Source: Microcebus murinus
Taxonomy: Eukaryota > Chordata > Mammalia > Primates > Cheirogaleidae
Assembly (NCBI RefSeq): GCF_040939455.1
Contig: NC_134106.1
Coordinates: 76,763,001-76,827,000 of the forward strand
Direction of reading: 5' to 3'
Length of the DNA: 64,000 nt
Shown here: piece after piece, positions 12,651-25,017 of the stretch
Numbering within the stretch: position 1 is the first letter of the stretch
How the letters are laid out: the number at the start of each line of letters is the position of its first letter
Notes under the pieces: model-generated
The model's input: the letters and a program-made list of their open reading frames with translations, nothing else
The model's database searches: none
What the model was told of the DNA's origin: nothing
Position numbers and translations under genes: made by a program

Positions 12651-15600
12651 GATACTAGTTCTATATACTTTATAAATCTCTAAGAAGAAAAACAGAATTT
12701 AAAAACTTCCATCAATATAGCACTGGTATAGTAAAAGGCCTGGGGAAAGCAAGAAACAACAGGAAAACATGGTAAGTATGAGTACCATGTGCGATGGCAG
12801 GTTTGGGAAGACCCAGATGTCAATAATCTCAATACAAGTGAATGGGCATGACCAAGACTGGACAGAACACAACTAGATAACATCTGGCCGGATATGGTTT
12901 ATGCAAGTCAGCTGAAAGAAAACAAAATGCCCAGGAAGCCCCTGGTTCTGGGTTGGAGGGCTGAGCTGGTAGTTTTGAGGAGATAGTGGCAAGCTGAATT
13001 AAGTTATGCAACATTTGTCTGCCTGGGCCCAGAAGGACAGTCTGACAAAGAGAGGCCTTGGAAGGCAGTCAAGACAATGGCTCTTGCAGGATGGGTGAGT
13101 ATCCATAGGCCCAAGGGAGGCCAACTCTGAGCATTAGACCCTCCTGTATGAAAACACCCTCTTCCACCTCGCCCTGCCAAACAGGGCACCTGCTCCTTGC
13201 TGTGCTGTACCAGACCCCCAACCATCACTCGAACCCAGATGTTTATCCTTCTCTGGGAGAGTGCAGCTCAAACCAGGCATGCACAGGGTGGTCCATAGCT
13301 ACCAAGGCACTGGGCAACCATTTTCTTTATCCAAAAGCTCTTTAAACTGCTGAAAGTAGTCTATTAAAACTTAGCTTGTTAAGCAGGATATCATAAGAAG
13401 CTCTTATATTCCACGTGAACTCTGCCATGATTTGCTAAGCTAGGACTTTGACCAAGCTGGGACAAACAGCTTCCTCTCCAGCTGCCCCCCCCCCCACCTG
13501 CAGTGCTGTAGCAGGAGCTTGTTGCTTCTTTTGTTAAAGTTTTTGGTGCTTAGCTTTCTCAGCAGGAACCTCACTAGCTTATAATTACAAACAATGTGCT
13601 GGGATTGACTCTCTCACACACAGGTAACACTTATGAAGTCCAGGGCCTCCAACAGCAGAAGCCCAGGGGGCTGTCACTCAGAGGCTGGTCAGATGACTTG
13701 CAGGGAGAGGGAGGTTTCCAGAATGGGGACAGGAGAGTGGATGGCCAGAACAGGGTGGAAGAAGGGAGTTCAGAGAGGGAGAGAGGAATTTAAAATGGGA
13801 TGCATTCATTTGTTCATCTAGTGCCAAAGATATGCTGCAGTGCTGAGAAATACCAGCTGTGCCCACGGTCTAGCTGGACAGCCAGGCAAGTAAAGGGAAG
13901 ATTGTGAAGCCATGGAATTGGTGAAGAGGAAAATTCTGTCCTGGGTACCAGGGAGCGGCTCTCCCAGCCACTAAGAAGGAAGGAGAAGCCTGGGCCAAGG
14001 CATGAGGCAGAGACAGGAGGAGGGGGGTGAGGACAGAGGAGCCTGGCAGAAGTGTTTGTCTGCAGGGCTGGAGGAGGGCTGTGACCCTGCAGTGCAGGGC
14101 AGGAAATCTCCCAGACGGCAGTGAGCTGGGCCTGGGGGATGGGCAGGCGTCAAAAGGCTTTGCACAAGTAGCCCTGAGGGCTGGGAAAGTAGCCATTTCC
14201 TCCAGGTTGGGTCACCCCAGGCCAACCTTACTTTGGCCTCAGTTTCCCCACTGCACTGGAGGGGGAAAAAGGCGAAGACTTTGAGCTCTGGGGATGAAAG
14301 GCTCAGCCAGGGTCCAGACCACCGCTCCCTGTAAAACAGGGTGGATGACGCCGCTGCTCTTTCTGGCTGGTGAGTAGCCCAGCCATCCTCTTTGAAGATG
14401 AAACATGCTCAGGCCTAACGAGGAGTCAGTCGGTTGGGGTGAGGAGGGAGCGAGGCCCAGTCACCTGCCCCGCCTGACCCCTCCCAGTCAGAACAGTACT
14501 CAGCCCAGGGGACATAATGAGGCCATTTCACACTTTTCTGCACCTGTGCAGCCTCCTCTGCCCTTGGGCACCTCACTGGAGGGAGGCTGAGGTCAGGGGG
14601 AGCCCCAGGCTGCAGGAAAGGTGTTCTGAAAGCTGCCTTGGCCTCGCTTGCCCCCCTATACCTCCCAGGACTGTCACACCCAACACTTTTGGGTCACTCT
14701 GCTGGGACGTGCTGGCCCCTCCATGTTTTCAGGCCAAACAGTCATTTCCAATATGGCAGCTGTCCAAGGGCTGCTTTTAACCTTCCTTTATGTGTATGGG
14801 GACAGTCCTCAAAATAAAGGATACCCTCAGCCCACTCATTCGTCCTCCTCCCTGGCCGTAGAACGCACATTTTCTGCGGCCAGAAGACTCTAAAACCTGG
14901 TGAGCCTGGCATGACCACACCTCTGCTAGGTGAGGTCGAGGACTGTCCCCCAAGGCGCCGAGAAGCCTCCCTCTTCAAGGCCAGACCAGACATATGCCTC
15001 TTCTTTTCTCTCTTACCACCACAGACCTGCTCAGACACCCCAAGGGGCTGCCCCATGTCAACTCCAGAGCACACCCCCCACCAGCTCCAGTTTCCTGGGA
15101 AATACTTGGCAGAGAAGAAGGAGCTGCAGATAGTTCACACTCTCCCGGGAGGCAGCAGCCTCATAAATGCACTAATATTAGGCACAACTGAAAGATAACC
15201 TTCACTACATGTTCCAGAAGAGGAGCAGGCACCTGGGGGTTAGCATATCTTCTTAATGGTTCATTTGTGTTCATTAAGTAATTAATTCATTTATCTGATT
15301 TGCAGAGTGGTGCCCACAGGTTGGACTCCCGGATTATCAACGTCCAACCTCTGAAGGAAGTGTTGGAATTACCACCCTCCTAAATTAGGATGATCTCTAT
15401 CGCCATTCTTCATCCCCGAGTCCCCAGGGATAGGAGAGCTCACTGAGAGCTACCCCCTGCTCCCCAGGGAGCTGGGCCTGTGATACTACTCTGAAGCCCC
15501 CATACCCACCACCACCCCTGCTCTGACATTCGCTCCAGGGACCCCACAGGCCTCACTGTTCTAAATCCCACAACCTCCAGGCTGTGGGTACCTCTTTGCC

Positions 15601-16197
15601 CCTGACTCTGGCCAAAGCTTGGCTTTCAGGAAAGAAGGGCAATGTCTGGAAAGTCAATTAGGAAGAACTGGGGACAGGCCAAGGACTCAGCCTCAGTGAC
15701 AACCATAGTGAAAAAGAACAGGACAGCTGGGCCTAGCTCTGTCTCCCAGGAGAAAGGACACCCCTCACATCCAGACATCCCCTGCACTTCTCCTCTGAAT
15801 GCTCCCCTCCGCCTTCCCCGTGCCAGTATTTCAGCTCTGCACCCTCCCGAAACTGTGCTGTCAGAATAACAGCGAGCCCCAGAGAACCCCACAGCTCACA
15901 AAGCCATGCCAAGCTATGAAGGCTGCAGTGGGCGCACGGGCAGGGCCAGACAGCCGTCCTGCCCGCACGCCCATGCACACAGCAGCCCCCGGAACCTGTG
16001 TGGGCGGTCCGTGCAAGGGCACTAATTATAGGCCATGGGAGATGAAAAGCACCTCCTCTCAACATGGAGAGACAGCCTGGAGGTCTCTGTCCCGGCAGCC
16101 ATAAGGACCCACAGGCTGTGCAGTGTGGACGGTCCTGCCTTCCCCCGCTGCCTGTGGTGGCAACGCCCTGGGGAGGTAGGCAGTGCTGGGTGCTCAC

Positions 16198-16323
16198 CTT
16201 GTAGTCTAGCTCGGCATTGGCCTTTGGCTGTTGTTTCTGGCAGGGTGGCAGGGAATCAGAGCCCAGGTACTGCCCGAGGGATGATGGCCTCATGAGGCTC
16301 AGGAGCTGGCTGAGTGAGGACAG
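16198..16323 (-). CDS. FAM178B: FAM178B exon (42 codons)
   Basis: Phase 0 to phase 0 exon of 126 bp. The acceptor is TTCTCCCTAG before CTGTCCTCA and the donor is AAG/GTGAGCACC. It encodes [20 protein letters not shown] at the start and ANAELDYK at the end, a match to the FAM178 domain stretch that follows the LPLWQEKTQ segment. It joins in frame to the 23703-23790 exon upstream and the 2358-2435 exon downstream. Confidence 0.93.
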
Positions 16324-16419
16324 CTAGGGAGAAGAAGGAAGGCTGTCACTCACAGGGGGTGGCAGCTGAGAGCTCAGGGTGCTCCGGGGACTCTCAGCCC
16401 AGACACCTCAGCTGGTGGC

Positions 16420-16895
16420 AGTGGGTCAGAGCAATTGCCTCTAAGACCTGGATCCACCTCACTTATGAGCTGTGTGGGCCGGGCGCGGTGGCTCACGCCT
16501 GTAATCCTAGCACTCTGGGAGGCCGAGGTGGGAGGATTGCTTGAGCTCAGGAGTTTGAGACCAGCCTGAGAGCAAGAGCGAGACAGCATCTCTACTAAAA
16601 AAAAAAAAAAAAAAAAAAAAAAAATAGAAAGAAATTAGCCAAACAACTAAAAATAGAAGAAATTAGCTGGGCATGGTGGCGCATGCCTGTAGTCCCGGCT
16701 ACTCGGGAGGCTGAGGCAGGAGGATCGCTTGAGCCTAGGAGTTTGAGGTTGCTGTGAGCTAGGCTGACACCATGGCACTCTAGCCCTGGGTGACAGAGCA
16801 AAATTCTTGTCTCAAAATAAATACTACTAATAGAATGAAATAAAAAATGAGCAGTGTGATCTCCCAGAGCCTGAGTTCTCATCTGTAAAATGGAC
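16420..16895 (+). repeat. MIR split by an Alu
   Basis: MIR-like sequence on both sides of the Alu at 16477-16846: CAGTGGGTCAGAGCAATTGCC to the left, and GAGCCTGAGTTCTCATCTGTAAAATGGAC to the right. The split places the MIR before the Alu in time. Confidence 0.6.
16477..16846 (+). mobile_element. Strepsirrhine Alu, second linker type
   Basis: Starts GGCCGGGCGCGGTGGCTC. The central A-rich region is expanded to about 28 A, followed by ATTAGCCAAACAACTAAAAATAG, unlike the AATTAATTGGCC linker of the copies at 954, 12313, 31925 and 51566. The flanks are 11 of 12 identical (ATGAGCTGTGTG at 16465-16476, ATGAGCAGTGTG at 16847-16858), a probable target duplication. Confidence 0.92.
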
Positions 16896-18589
16896 CACAT
16901 GCCCACTTCCCAGAAGAGAAGGGTCTCACACGCAGAGGACCCTGCCCATCTGAGCTGCCACTATGCCTGCAGCCTGCTCTCCCCTGTGTGTCTCTCCTCT
17001 CATTAACTCTTCACTGTGGAGACATTCAACATACATGAAGAGGACAGACCATGTGCTAAGTACCCCCTTGCCCATCATTATGAGCGATGACCACACCATC
17101 ATCATTTGGCCTTGCCTGTTTCATCACTCACCTCCTCTCTACCCCTTCCCTGCCCTTTTTCCTTCCAGAGAATTTTAAAGCAGGTACAAACATCGTATCA
17201 TTTTACCCATAAAGAGCTTCTAACAGAAAAGGATAAGGATTTTTCCCCCCAACATATTCACAATACCATTTCTTGCCCAACAAAATTACTAAGAATCTCT
17301 TATCACTATCCAACACCTGTGTTCAGTTTGTTCTGTCTCAAAAATGTCCTTTTCCAGTTGGTCTGTGCAGATGCAGATGCCCCACAAGGCCCGCACACTG
17401 CATGTGCTTGACATGTCACTTCATCCACTAGCTGCCCCACCCTCCCGTTTAGTTTTTGAAGAAATTGCCCAACCCCACTGAACAAATAGGCTTGGGAGGG
17501 AACGTGACCTGCATAAGTCCAGGTGTCTACAGCTAGCCACTCCCTCAGGCCCAGCCCATGTGATCAATTTGAGCCCCGGCAAGGGCTGCCCAGCTGCACG
17601 GGGCGGTCAGGGAAGATACGAGGTAGCTCGCAGAGGCACCATCTTTTAAGATCTCGCGGGTGCAGGGTGGCCATGGGCTAGGGGCCCCAGTCCCCTGGCT
17701 CAGATCCCTGCTTGAGCCTAGCCTGGCTGGCACACCTGGCTTCCTCCCGTGACTCACCCGCCGCTAACACCTGCTCGGCACCTCAGCCGGCCACGAGCTT
17801 AGCCCACAAGAGCAGCTGGGCTAGGGGTAGGAGTCAGACCTGGGGCCTTGGCTTCTGGAAGGAAGCCAGGGCTTCTTGGCCTACTGTCTGATCCCTTTGG
17901 AAGGGGAGAGGAGATGGAGAAAGAGGAGGAAGGTTCTGGGTGAAGAGAGGCATCATTTGGGGCTTTAGCAAAACCATAGCTGTGCTGCCTTGCTCAGGCT
18001 TCACAATGGAGATTGTTTCCAAAAAGCCCTGCCTGCTCAGGGCTCACAGCTGTGCAAGCACAGGGGCCAGGCCCTGCAGCCCACACCCCTAGAGTGGCCC
18101 TGGGGCGGCCTTGCCTGGCTGGGACCCTCCCTGCTACAGGAGGCCTGGGCGGGGCTGGGCTGGGCAGGGTTGCCCACAACAGCCGCTTGCTGCTCACTTG
18201 CTCTTGTGTTTCTCCTCTCCACAAAAACAGCTTTGCTGTACTTAGTGCAGCAAGTGGCTGCCCCTGTGACCTGCCTCTGCCATTGTGCCTTCTGATTGCT
18301 TATTTTCTTTTGTTTCCAGCCCAGGACACTCCAGCTAGCATCTCTATCACAGACAAATCCCTCTCCAGGATAAGGGTTTGCTTGGGCCTCGTGGGTCCCA
18401 GTGAGGCTGAGGCCAGTCCAGCACCCTCCCCACCCCCACACCATTGCTGGGAGCCGGCACTGCAAACCCTCAGCCCATTAGGGCAGACACCTAAGGCAAG
18501 AAGCAAATCATCACCCAGCAAGACAGGTCAGCCCTGTCAGAGGCCCACAAGCAGTGGCTGAGGCTGATTTCCAGAAAGACACCTGTCCA

Positions 18590-19060
18590 CACAGCATGTA
18601 GCTCCTGTGCTCAAATCCTGGCAGCAGCTCCTATTCACCCAGGGGAGGAAGCCAAGATCTTAAGTGTCTGCGAGGCCCCAAGTGGTCCTAGTGACCTTTC
18701 TGCTACTTCCTGGAGCTGGTGCCCTGACTGGGCCTTCTGACCAGACACTGCAAGGCTGCTCCTCTCCTCCTTCCATTCCAGCCTTGCTCCAGGCCCATCT
18801 GAGCTCCCTGTCTCCACCTGCAGCCCGCACTTGCCAATGCCCGTACCCTGCACTTCTTTCCATGGCATTTATCACCTTCTAACTGCCTTTGCAATTTACT
18901 CCATGCTTATTTATCAGCTGTGCCCCTTCCCTCACTGGATGTGTGCTCTCTGAGGGCAGTTCTGGCCACTGCAATGTTCCATAAGCTGGCACCGTGCCCA
19001 GCAATGGTGTATATTAATAAGCGTGTGTTAAATGAGTGAGTAAATGAATAGCCAGGACTG
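18590..19060 (+). repeat. L2 (LINE2) relic, 3' end
   Basis: Typical L2 3'-end wording: CTTTCCATGGCATTTATCACC, then TGTGTGCTCTCTGAGGGCAG, CACCGTGCCCAGCAATGG and a tail GTGTTAAATGAGTGAGTAAATG. Very old. Confidence 0.6.
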
Positions 19061-19289
19061 CAGCTACCTTTTCCTAGTAGATGCAAACCTTTATCCCCCT
19101 TGATTTCAGCCACTTGAAGCCTGTGTTTTCCAAACCCCAAAGGGAGACATGGTTTGACAAAAGAGGTTTGCTGTGTTGCAAGAGGTGGCCTGGGATAAGA
19201 AACAAACTCCTGATTTCCTCCCCAAACCTGCTCCACTTGTGTCTTGCCTCGCTCGGTAAAGGGCGTCTCCATCTGCCAGTCGCACAGAC

Positions 19290-19980
19290 CTTGGAGTCCT
19301 TGTCTCCTCTTTCTCCCATGCACGTCCCACTGGCTGTACTTGGGAAATGCACCTACAGTCTGACCACGTCTCACCGCCTACGCTGCTGTCTCCCCAGGCC
19401 AAACTGCCATTGTCTCTCGCCAGGATTACTGCAATTGCCTCCTTCCTCTCCATTCTCCATGGTCTATTCTCAACACAGCAGCCAGAGTCATTTTTAAAAT
19501 GTTTACAAATCAGGTTTTGCTTCTCCTCTGCTCGAAACCTTCCAGTGGCTTTCCACTTCAGCATAAAAGTCAAAATCTTCACTACGGCCTTGAGGCTCTG
19601 GCTGACTAAGGCTCCACTTACCCTTCTGACCTCAACTCCTACTATTTCATTCTCAGCCCTCTGCTCCAGCCACACTGGCCTCTGTTTTCCCTCCAACCTA
19701 AAAGGCCTTTGCATGCCCCAGGGCCTTTGCACTTGCTATTCCCTCTACCTGGAATGTTCTTTGCCAAGAAACCTACCTGACTCCTTCAGGTCTATGCTTA
19801 ACTGTCCCATTCTCAGTTCACCCTTATTTTCTCCTTTCATCAGCTTTATTCTTCTCCACAGCACTTATCACTATTAGGTATTCAAAAAAGTGACTTTCTC
19901 CTTGATGCCTGTGTCTGCCTCACTCTGGGCTGTGAATTTCCAGAGGAGGAAGTCAGTTTTGTTCTGCATTATCTTCAGTG
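19290..19980 (+). repeat. L2 (LINE2) relic
   Basis: Recognisable L2-type text: ACACAGCAGCCAGAGTCA, TGGCTTTCCACTTCAGCATA, CTCCAGCCACACTGGCC, AGGGCCTTTGCACTTGCTAT, CTCCTTCAGGTCTATGCTTA. A 208-codon minus-strand frame and a 176-codon plus-strand frame overlap it and are not counted as genes. Confidence 0.65.
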
Positions 19981-20464
19981 CCCACTGGGACATGGGGCCA
20001 CTAGGATTCCCAGGAATACCAGGACACACTGCCTGCCCCCGGGGCTCTCCTGGAAAATGCAAGCTTTGGCATTGTAGCATCCTGACCACCTGCAGAAGTT
20101 CAGTTCCCCAGTGTCTGCTCCTACTCCTGGGGCTTCAGACTACCACTTGTGGGAGAGGCAGAGCCAAGCAATTTGGCCATTGGAATGCCTCTTGCCCATG
20201 GTGCCTTGCTAATTGCTCTGCCCTGAGCTAACTCCAAGTCCTCTGCTCCTACACAAGTAGATTCTTAACCCTTGCACCCCTCTTCACAGTGAATCAACTG
20301 ATAAGATTTATCGAGCACTTGTGCATCAATCAGGGAGAGGAAGGGACAGCCTTTGTCCTCCTGTCTGTGATCTAGGACTAAGTTCCAAGGGCCAGCAGGG
20401 CATCTTCACTGTGACATGGCAGGTGTGGTCCAGGTTGCCAAGAGCCAAGCAAGGGGCTGGAGAG

Positions 20465-20665
20465 GCTGAGACAGCACACTGCAGTGGTCAAGGGCAAGAC
20501 TTGACTCCCAGCTTCACTACTTACTGGCTAGGTGACCCTGAGAAGTGCCCTTGCCTCAGTTTCCCCATCTGTAAAGTATGGATGATAGCAACAGTCCTGA
20601 CAGCCTAGGGCTGCTACAAGGGGCAAAGACAAGAACAGAATCTGGGACATAGTGAGTGCTGTGCT
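20465..20665 (+). repeat. MIR element
   Basis: Well-preserved MIR: CAGTGGTCAAGGGCAAGACT, CTACTTACTGGCTAGGTGACC, CCTCAGTTTCCCCATCTGTA, then a tail GGACATAGTGAGTGCTGTGC. Confidence 0.82.
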
Positions 20666-22879
20666 CGTGGTAGCCACCACTATTGCAGGTGGGTGTGACA
20701 GGTGGAAAGGAAGAGAAGGCCAGTGCACAGCAGGGCTGCGTGCAGAGGGCAGGCTGGGCTGGCCTGCAAGGAGGGCAAGGAGGGCAGGCAGCACTGGGCA
20801 GGTGTGTTGAGAAGTTGGGAAGGGGGCATGTGGGCTGAGCTGGCCCTGTGGGGCCGAGGTGGCCCTTTGAAGGCGTGTTTCAGGATCAGTCTGACAGGCC
20901 AGACCGGAAAGGGGAGTGCCTGGCAGCCCAGAGACCTGGGAGGAGGCTGCGAGCAGCCCTGGGCTTGCAGTGAGATGGGGAAGTACATCAGGAAGGCCAC
21001 GGGCAGGCCCCTGCTGGTCCTTCCTATCCCTCCAGCCGCCATGCACCTCTCACTCCCTCTCTGCTTTCTGCAGAACAAGCACTGACTCATCCTCCAAGGC
21101 CTGGCTCAGGTCGTCTTCTCTAGAAGCCGCCTTACTGTCCCCGGGCAGCGTTAGTCACTGTGGCTGTGGCCAGCTTGCTCACCCCTCTCTTCTGAGGTCG
21201 TCTGGGTGCTGTCTCCCCAGTGTCTGTCGGCGCCTGGTGCAGAGCCTGGTACACAGGCTACTCAGCTAGTGCCTAACGCACACGCAGCACATGGGTGTGA
21301 GGCGAGGGGGCCTAATGGGGTGTGTAAGAGCCTTCAGGGGCTGGGAACTGCAAAGGCTGGGCTGGAGCTGGTCCAGGAGGTCCCAGCCCCTTGGGAGGTG
21401 GGGGAGGTGGTGCCACCAACATGCCCTTTTCACTTGTCTCCTTGCAGTTCCCTCCAGGCCCACACGACCCAGCCTGTACTCCTGACACTTCCCCTCGGCC
21501 ACTCTGGCCTCCAGCAGGAACACAGCCCTGCCATGCTCCCCTCGTTCTCCCTGCAGGGGCTCTGGCCTGGTGTAAACAAATCAAAGCAAACCCCCAAGCC
21601 TTGAATTGGCCCCAATACTCAAGGAACTCTCTCTCTTTCAGGTCACTGCCAATGCTGCTCCTGGGGGACTGCCCCACTGCCACTGCTTCCCATCCTCCCT
21701 CTCACCCCCCACTGTGCACTGTGCTGTGCTCCTCAGAGCTCAGCACCCCTCTGGCCAACACCAATGCCTGCCTTCCAGAGCCCTCAGGGTCCCTCTGTCT
21801 TGTGCTCCCAATATTGCATCTCTGCTGCCCTGCCTTTAACTGCTGGGTGTCCCTCATGACATCATTTGGTCCTTTTGCTCTCCCTTCCTCACAGGGACCA
21901 TCTGTAAAGTGACCTCAGTGCAGGCCACTGCCTCACCACCCCTCCCAAGGGCTTGGCTTGTGGTGCATTCTCCCCCATGTGTCCCAACAATCCACCTTCG
22001 GTGTCTGTTCCTTCCACAAGCGTGTACTGCCTTCCTGCTGGTGCCGGGCACTGCTCGGCGCTGAAAGGCAGTGGGGAGCAGAAAGCATCTGCGCCCTGTT
22101 CTCCAGGGCTATGTTCTTCTGGGGGAGAAGGGTGAAGGGTGGAGAACACAGATGCTGAACAAATAGGAAAACACCAGGAGGTGACTGCCATGTGCAATTT
22201 AAGATGGAGTGATAGTGCTGGGGCACTTCAGGTTGGGTGGTCAGGACGGCCTCCTTGAAGAGGTGACATTTCAGCTGGAGTTGGAATGACAGGAAGCTCC
22301 AGCCATGCTAAGTCCTAGGGGGAAAGCATTCAAGGCAAACGGGGCCACTGGAGCAAAAGCAAGGCCAAAGCCACTCTGACAACTTAATTGGTCACCTCTC
22401 TGAGCTCTCGCCCTCCAGTCATTGTCCGACCTCTCCTAGGTATGTGCCAGAACATTCTCCCAGCATTCTGGGCAAGGGGCTATGCAGGCTCACCTTGCAT
22501 ACCTCCAGCGACTAGAGATGCACACTGCCTTCCGCCCAGGGCACCTTGCCCCTCTAGTGTTGCTGAGCTGGAGAGTTCGGCTCTCTAGGATTCCCAGAGA
22601 GATTCCCCAGAGGAATTCCCAGAGCAACTCTCTGGGATTCCAGGGAGATTTCTCAGGAGGTAAGGACATCCCCAGCATCCATCCTCGGGCTGGCAGTGAC
22701 CCGCATTGCCCACAGGGCCCCTGAAGTGATGGCCTCTGAGCTGCCAAGGGGTTGCAGTCAGAGCTTTTTGGAGAGAAGAGGAATAGAGAAGGAAGACAGA
22801 ACTCCAACATCCCTGCTGCCCCAAGGATGCCTAACTCTGGGACCAAAGGGACACTGGAGGGAGTAGTTTTAATTTAATA

Positions 22880-23112
22880 GTATTTGTTTTCATCTTTATT
22901 GTTTTTGCACGTATAAAAAGCAATATAACCAGGGACTGGGAGGGAGTGAAGAGTGGAGAGTTAGTGTTTAATGGGTATGCAGTCTCATCTTGGGAAGAAA
23001 ATAAAGTTCTGGAGATGGATGGAGGTGATGGCTGCACAACAATGTGAATGTACTTAAGGCCCCTGAATTATACACTTAAAAATGATTGGAACTCTACACC
23101 TAAAAATAGTTA
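22880..23112 (+). repeat. L1 3'-end fragment (old L1M type)
   Basis: Reads GGAGATGGATGGAGGTGATG, GCTGCACAACAATGTGAATG, TACTTAAGGCCCCTGAATTA and TACACTTAAAAATG, the usual end of old mammalian L1s. An old Alu follows directly. Confidence 0.65.
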
Positions 23113-23113
23113 A

Positions 23114-23470
<357 letters not shown>

Positions 23471-23702
23471 TTACAATTTTTTAAAAAGTACTAAAGGCTC
23501 CCAGCACGCTGCTCCTAGCTCATGGTCAGCATGCAGACAGTAACTAATAAATGAAAGAGCATATGTAGAAAACTCAAACCCAGCTTAGCTCTCCAGGCCC
23601 GAGACTCCTACGCTTCAGGAGAGCCTCAGGGGTGAGCAGGCTATGGGGAGGGAGCTTTGCCCACCCACAGGCCTCCCTGCCCCAGCTAAGGCAAAGACTC
23701 AC

Positions 23703-23790
23703 CTGGGTCTTCTCTTGCCAGAGAGGGAGCGTCTCTTGCTGGCCCAACATTCGCGCAATGACCACAAGGCTGAGCTGGCTCCGAAGCTGC
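23703..23790 (-). CDS. FAM178B: FAM178B exon (29 codons plus one base)
   Basis: 88-bp exon. The acceptor is CCTCTCTCAG before GCAGCTTCGG and the donor is CCCAG/GTGAGTC. Its first base completes a codon begun by the AG that ends the 36392-36489 exon. It encodes [19 protein letters not shown] and ends LPLWQEKTQ, one of the best conserved blocks of the FAM178 domain. The exon upstream is 12.6 kb away. Confidence 0.94.
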
Positions 23791-23916
23791 CTGAGAGAGG
23801 AGTGACAAAGCCTGAGAGGGCATGACAATCTGACAGAGAGGTGGGCTTGAAGGTGGGAGCAGTCCTAACTGACTCAGGATGTGGCAGATCTCTCTGCTTC
23901 AGGGATGAACACCTCC

Positions 23917-24020
23917 ACTGGGTTTCACAGCTCACTGCAACTTCAGACTCCTGGGCTGAAGCGATCCTCCGGCCTTAACCTCCCAGAGTGCTGGGATTGC
24001 AGGTGTGAGCCACCAAGTCC
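23917..24020 (-). repeat. Alu fragment, reverse
   Basis: Reads CAGCTCACTGCAACTTCAGA, CTCCTGGGCTGAAGCGATCC, CCCAGAGTGCTGGGATTGCA and GGTGTGAGCCACC. An internally deleted or monomer-type Alu piece with no poly-T start. Confidence 0.75.
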
Positions 24021-24992
24021 TCTCCCTTTAGTCTTGACGACTCTCTGCAGAGGGCTACCGTGTGCCCACTCAGCCTTCCCCAGTGCCCTGGACTAGGGTG
24101 CTGAGGAGAGGCAATCCCCCATCTGGACTGAACCATGTGACAGCAAGCAGAAGCCCCTCATCCTCCGCTCTCCCTGACTCATAGCCCCCACACCAGACCC
24201 CATGGGTACAGGCCACACCTTTGCCCCAACCTTCAGTTTTCTCCCCATTCCCCTCCAGCCAGGCCTCTGCCGACTGGCTTTCCAGCTGTTTGCAGGAGCC
24301 CAACAACAGCTGGCCAGGAGCACTGTGGGAGGTAAACAGCCCCTCTGAGCTGGGCTGCTCCACAGCCAGAGTCAGAAGTCCTGCATCTGGGCTTCATTAA
24401 TCCAAACTGAGGCCTGCACCGGGAGCTCCTCTACGCACAGCAGGCAGGGAGGGGCCGAGCTGGGGGTGCAGGGAGCCAACAGAGCAGTGCTGGGGGTAGT
24501 TCCAGAAGGGAAGAGGCAGGCAGGGTGGGTCAGGACGGGGCTGTAATCCAGAAACAGAAAAGCACCAGAAAAAGCAGCAAGGGGGTGAATGGATGAAAAG
24601 AAACCCACATCTGAGAGTGGCAAGCCCCCTCCCTGCCCACGGCCTTTCATCCTGTCGGCCCTCCCTGCCTTTTAAACACAGTCCTGCATTCTCAGTTCCA
24701 GCTGGGGTGCAGTGGGGGTGGTGGCACCACTTTTTTATTTTACAGACTGAGGACATACTCCTCAAAGGGGAAAAAGCAAAGCCTCCCCCCAAACCCCAGC
24801 CCAACTGCAGAGGGCAAGCAGAGGAGCCCACTGCGGCTGGCTGTGGGCTCTCCGTCCCCCAGAAGAGGCCTAACCCCACCTGGCAAAGTCTCCTCAGAAC
24901 TCAAACCAGGCAGGCAAAGGAGGATTGGGAAGCCACTGGAGCCATCTCAGCCACTGTCATATAAGGCAGCAGGCTCCAGTCCTGGCGCTCAC

Positions 24993-25017
24993 ACCAGGCC
25001 AGGCCAGGCCAGGCCAG
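24993..25017. repeat. (CCAGG)n short tandem repeat
   Basis: Five units of a CCAGG-type 5-mer in a row, in a GC-rich stretch. Confidence 0.75.

Larger units (their letters stand above)
2436..16197 (-). other. FAM178B: FAM178B intron (13.8 kb)
   Basis: Mostly unique, GC-rich intronic sequence. Items seen are a pyrimidine run at 4288-4301, a (CTCC)n run at 5947-5981, a probable reverse MIR at 7690-7800, a (TG)n microsatellite at 7829-7848, and a lemur Alu at 12313-12650. Many open frames of 60-140 codons exist on both strands, but none has family similarity or paired splice sites that I could recognise. I see no second gene here. Confidence 0.75.

Noticed and set aside
19106..19732. 208-codon minus-strand open frame
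   Set aside because: Lies wholly on an L2 relic that reads on the plus strand; no protein similarity.
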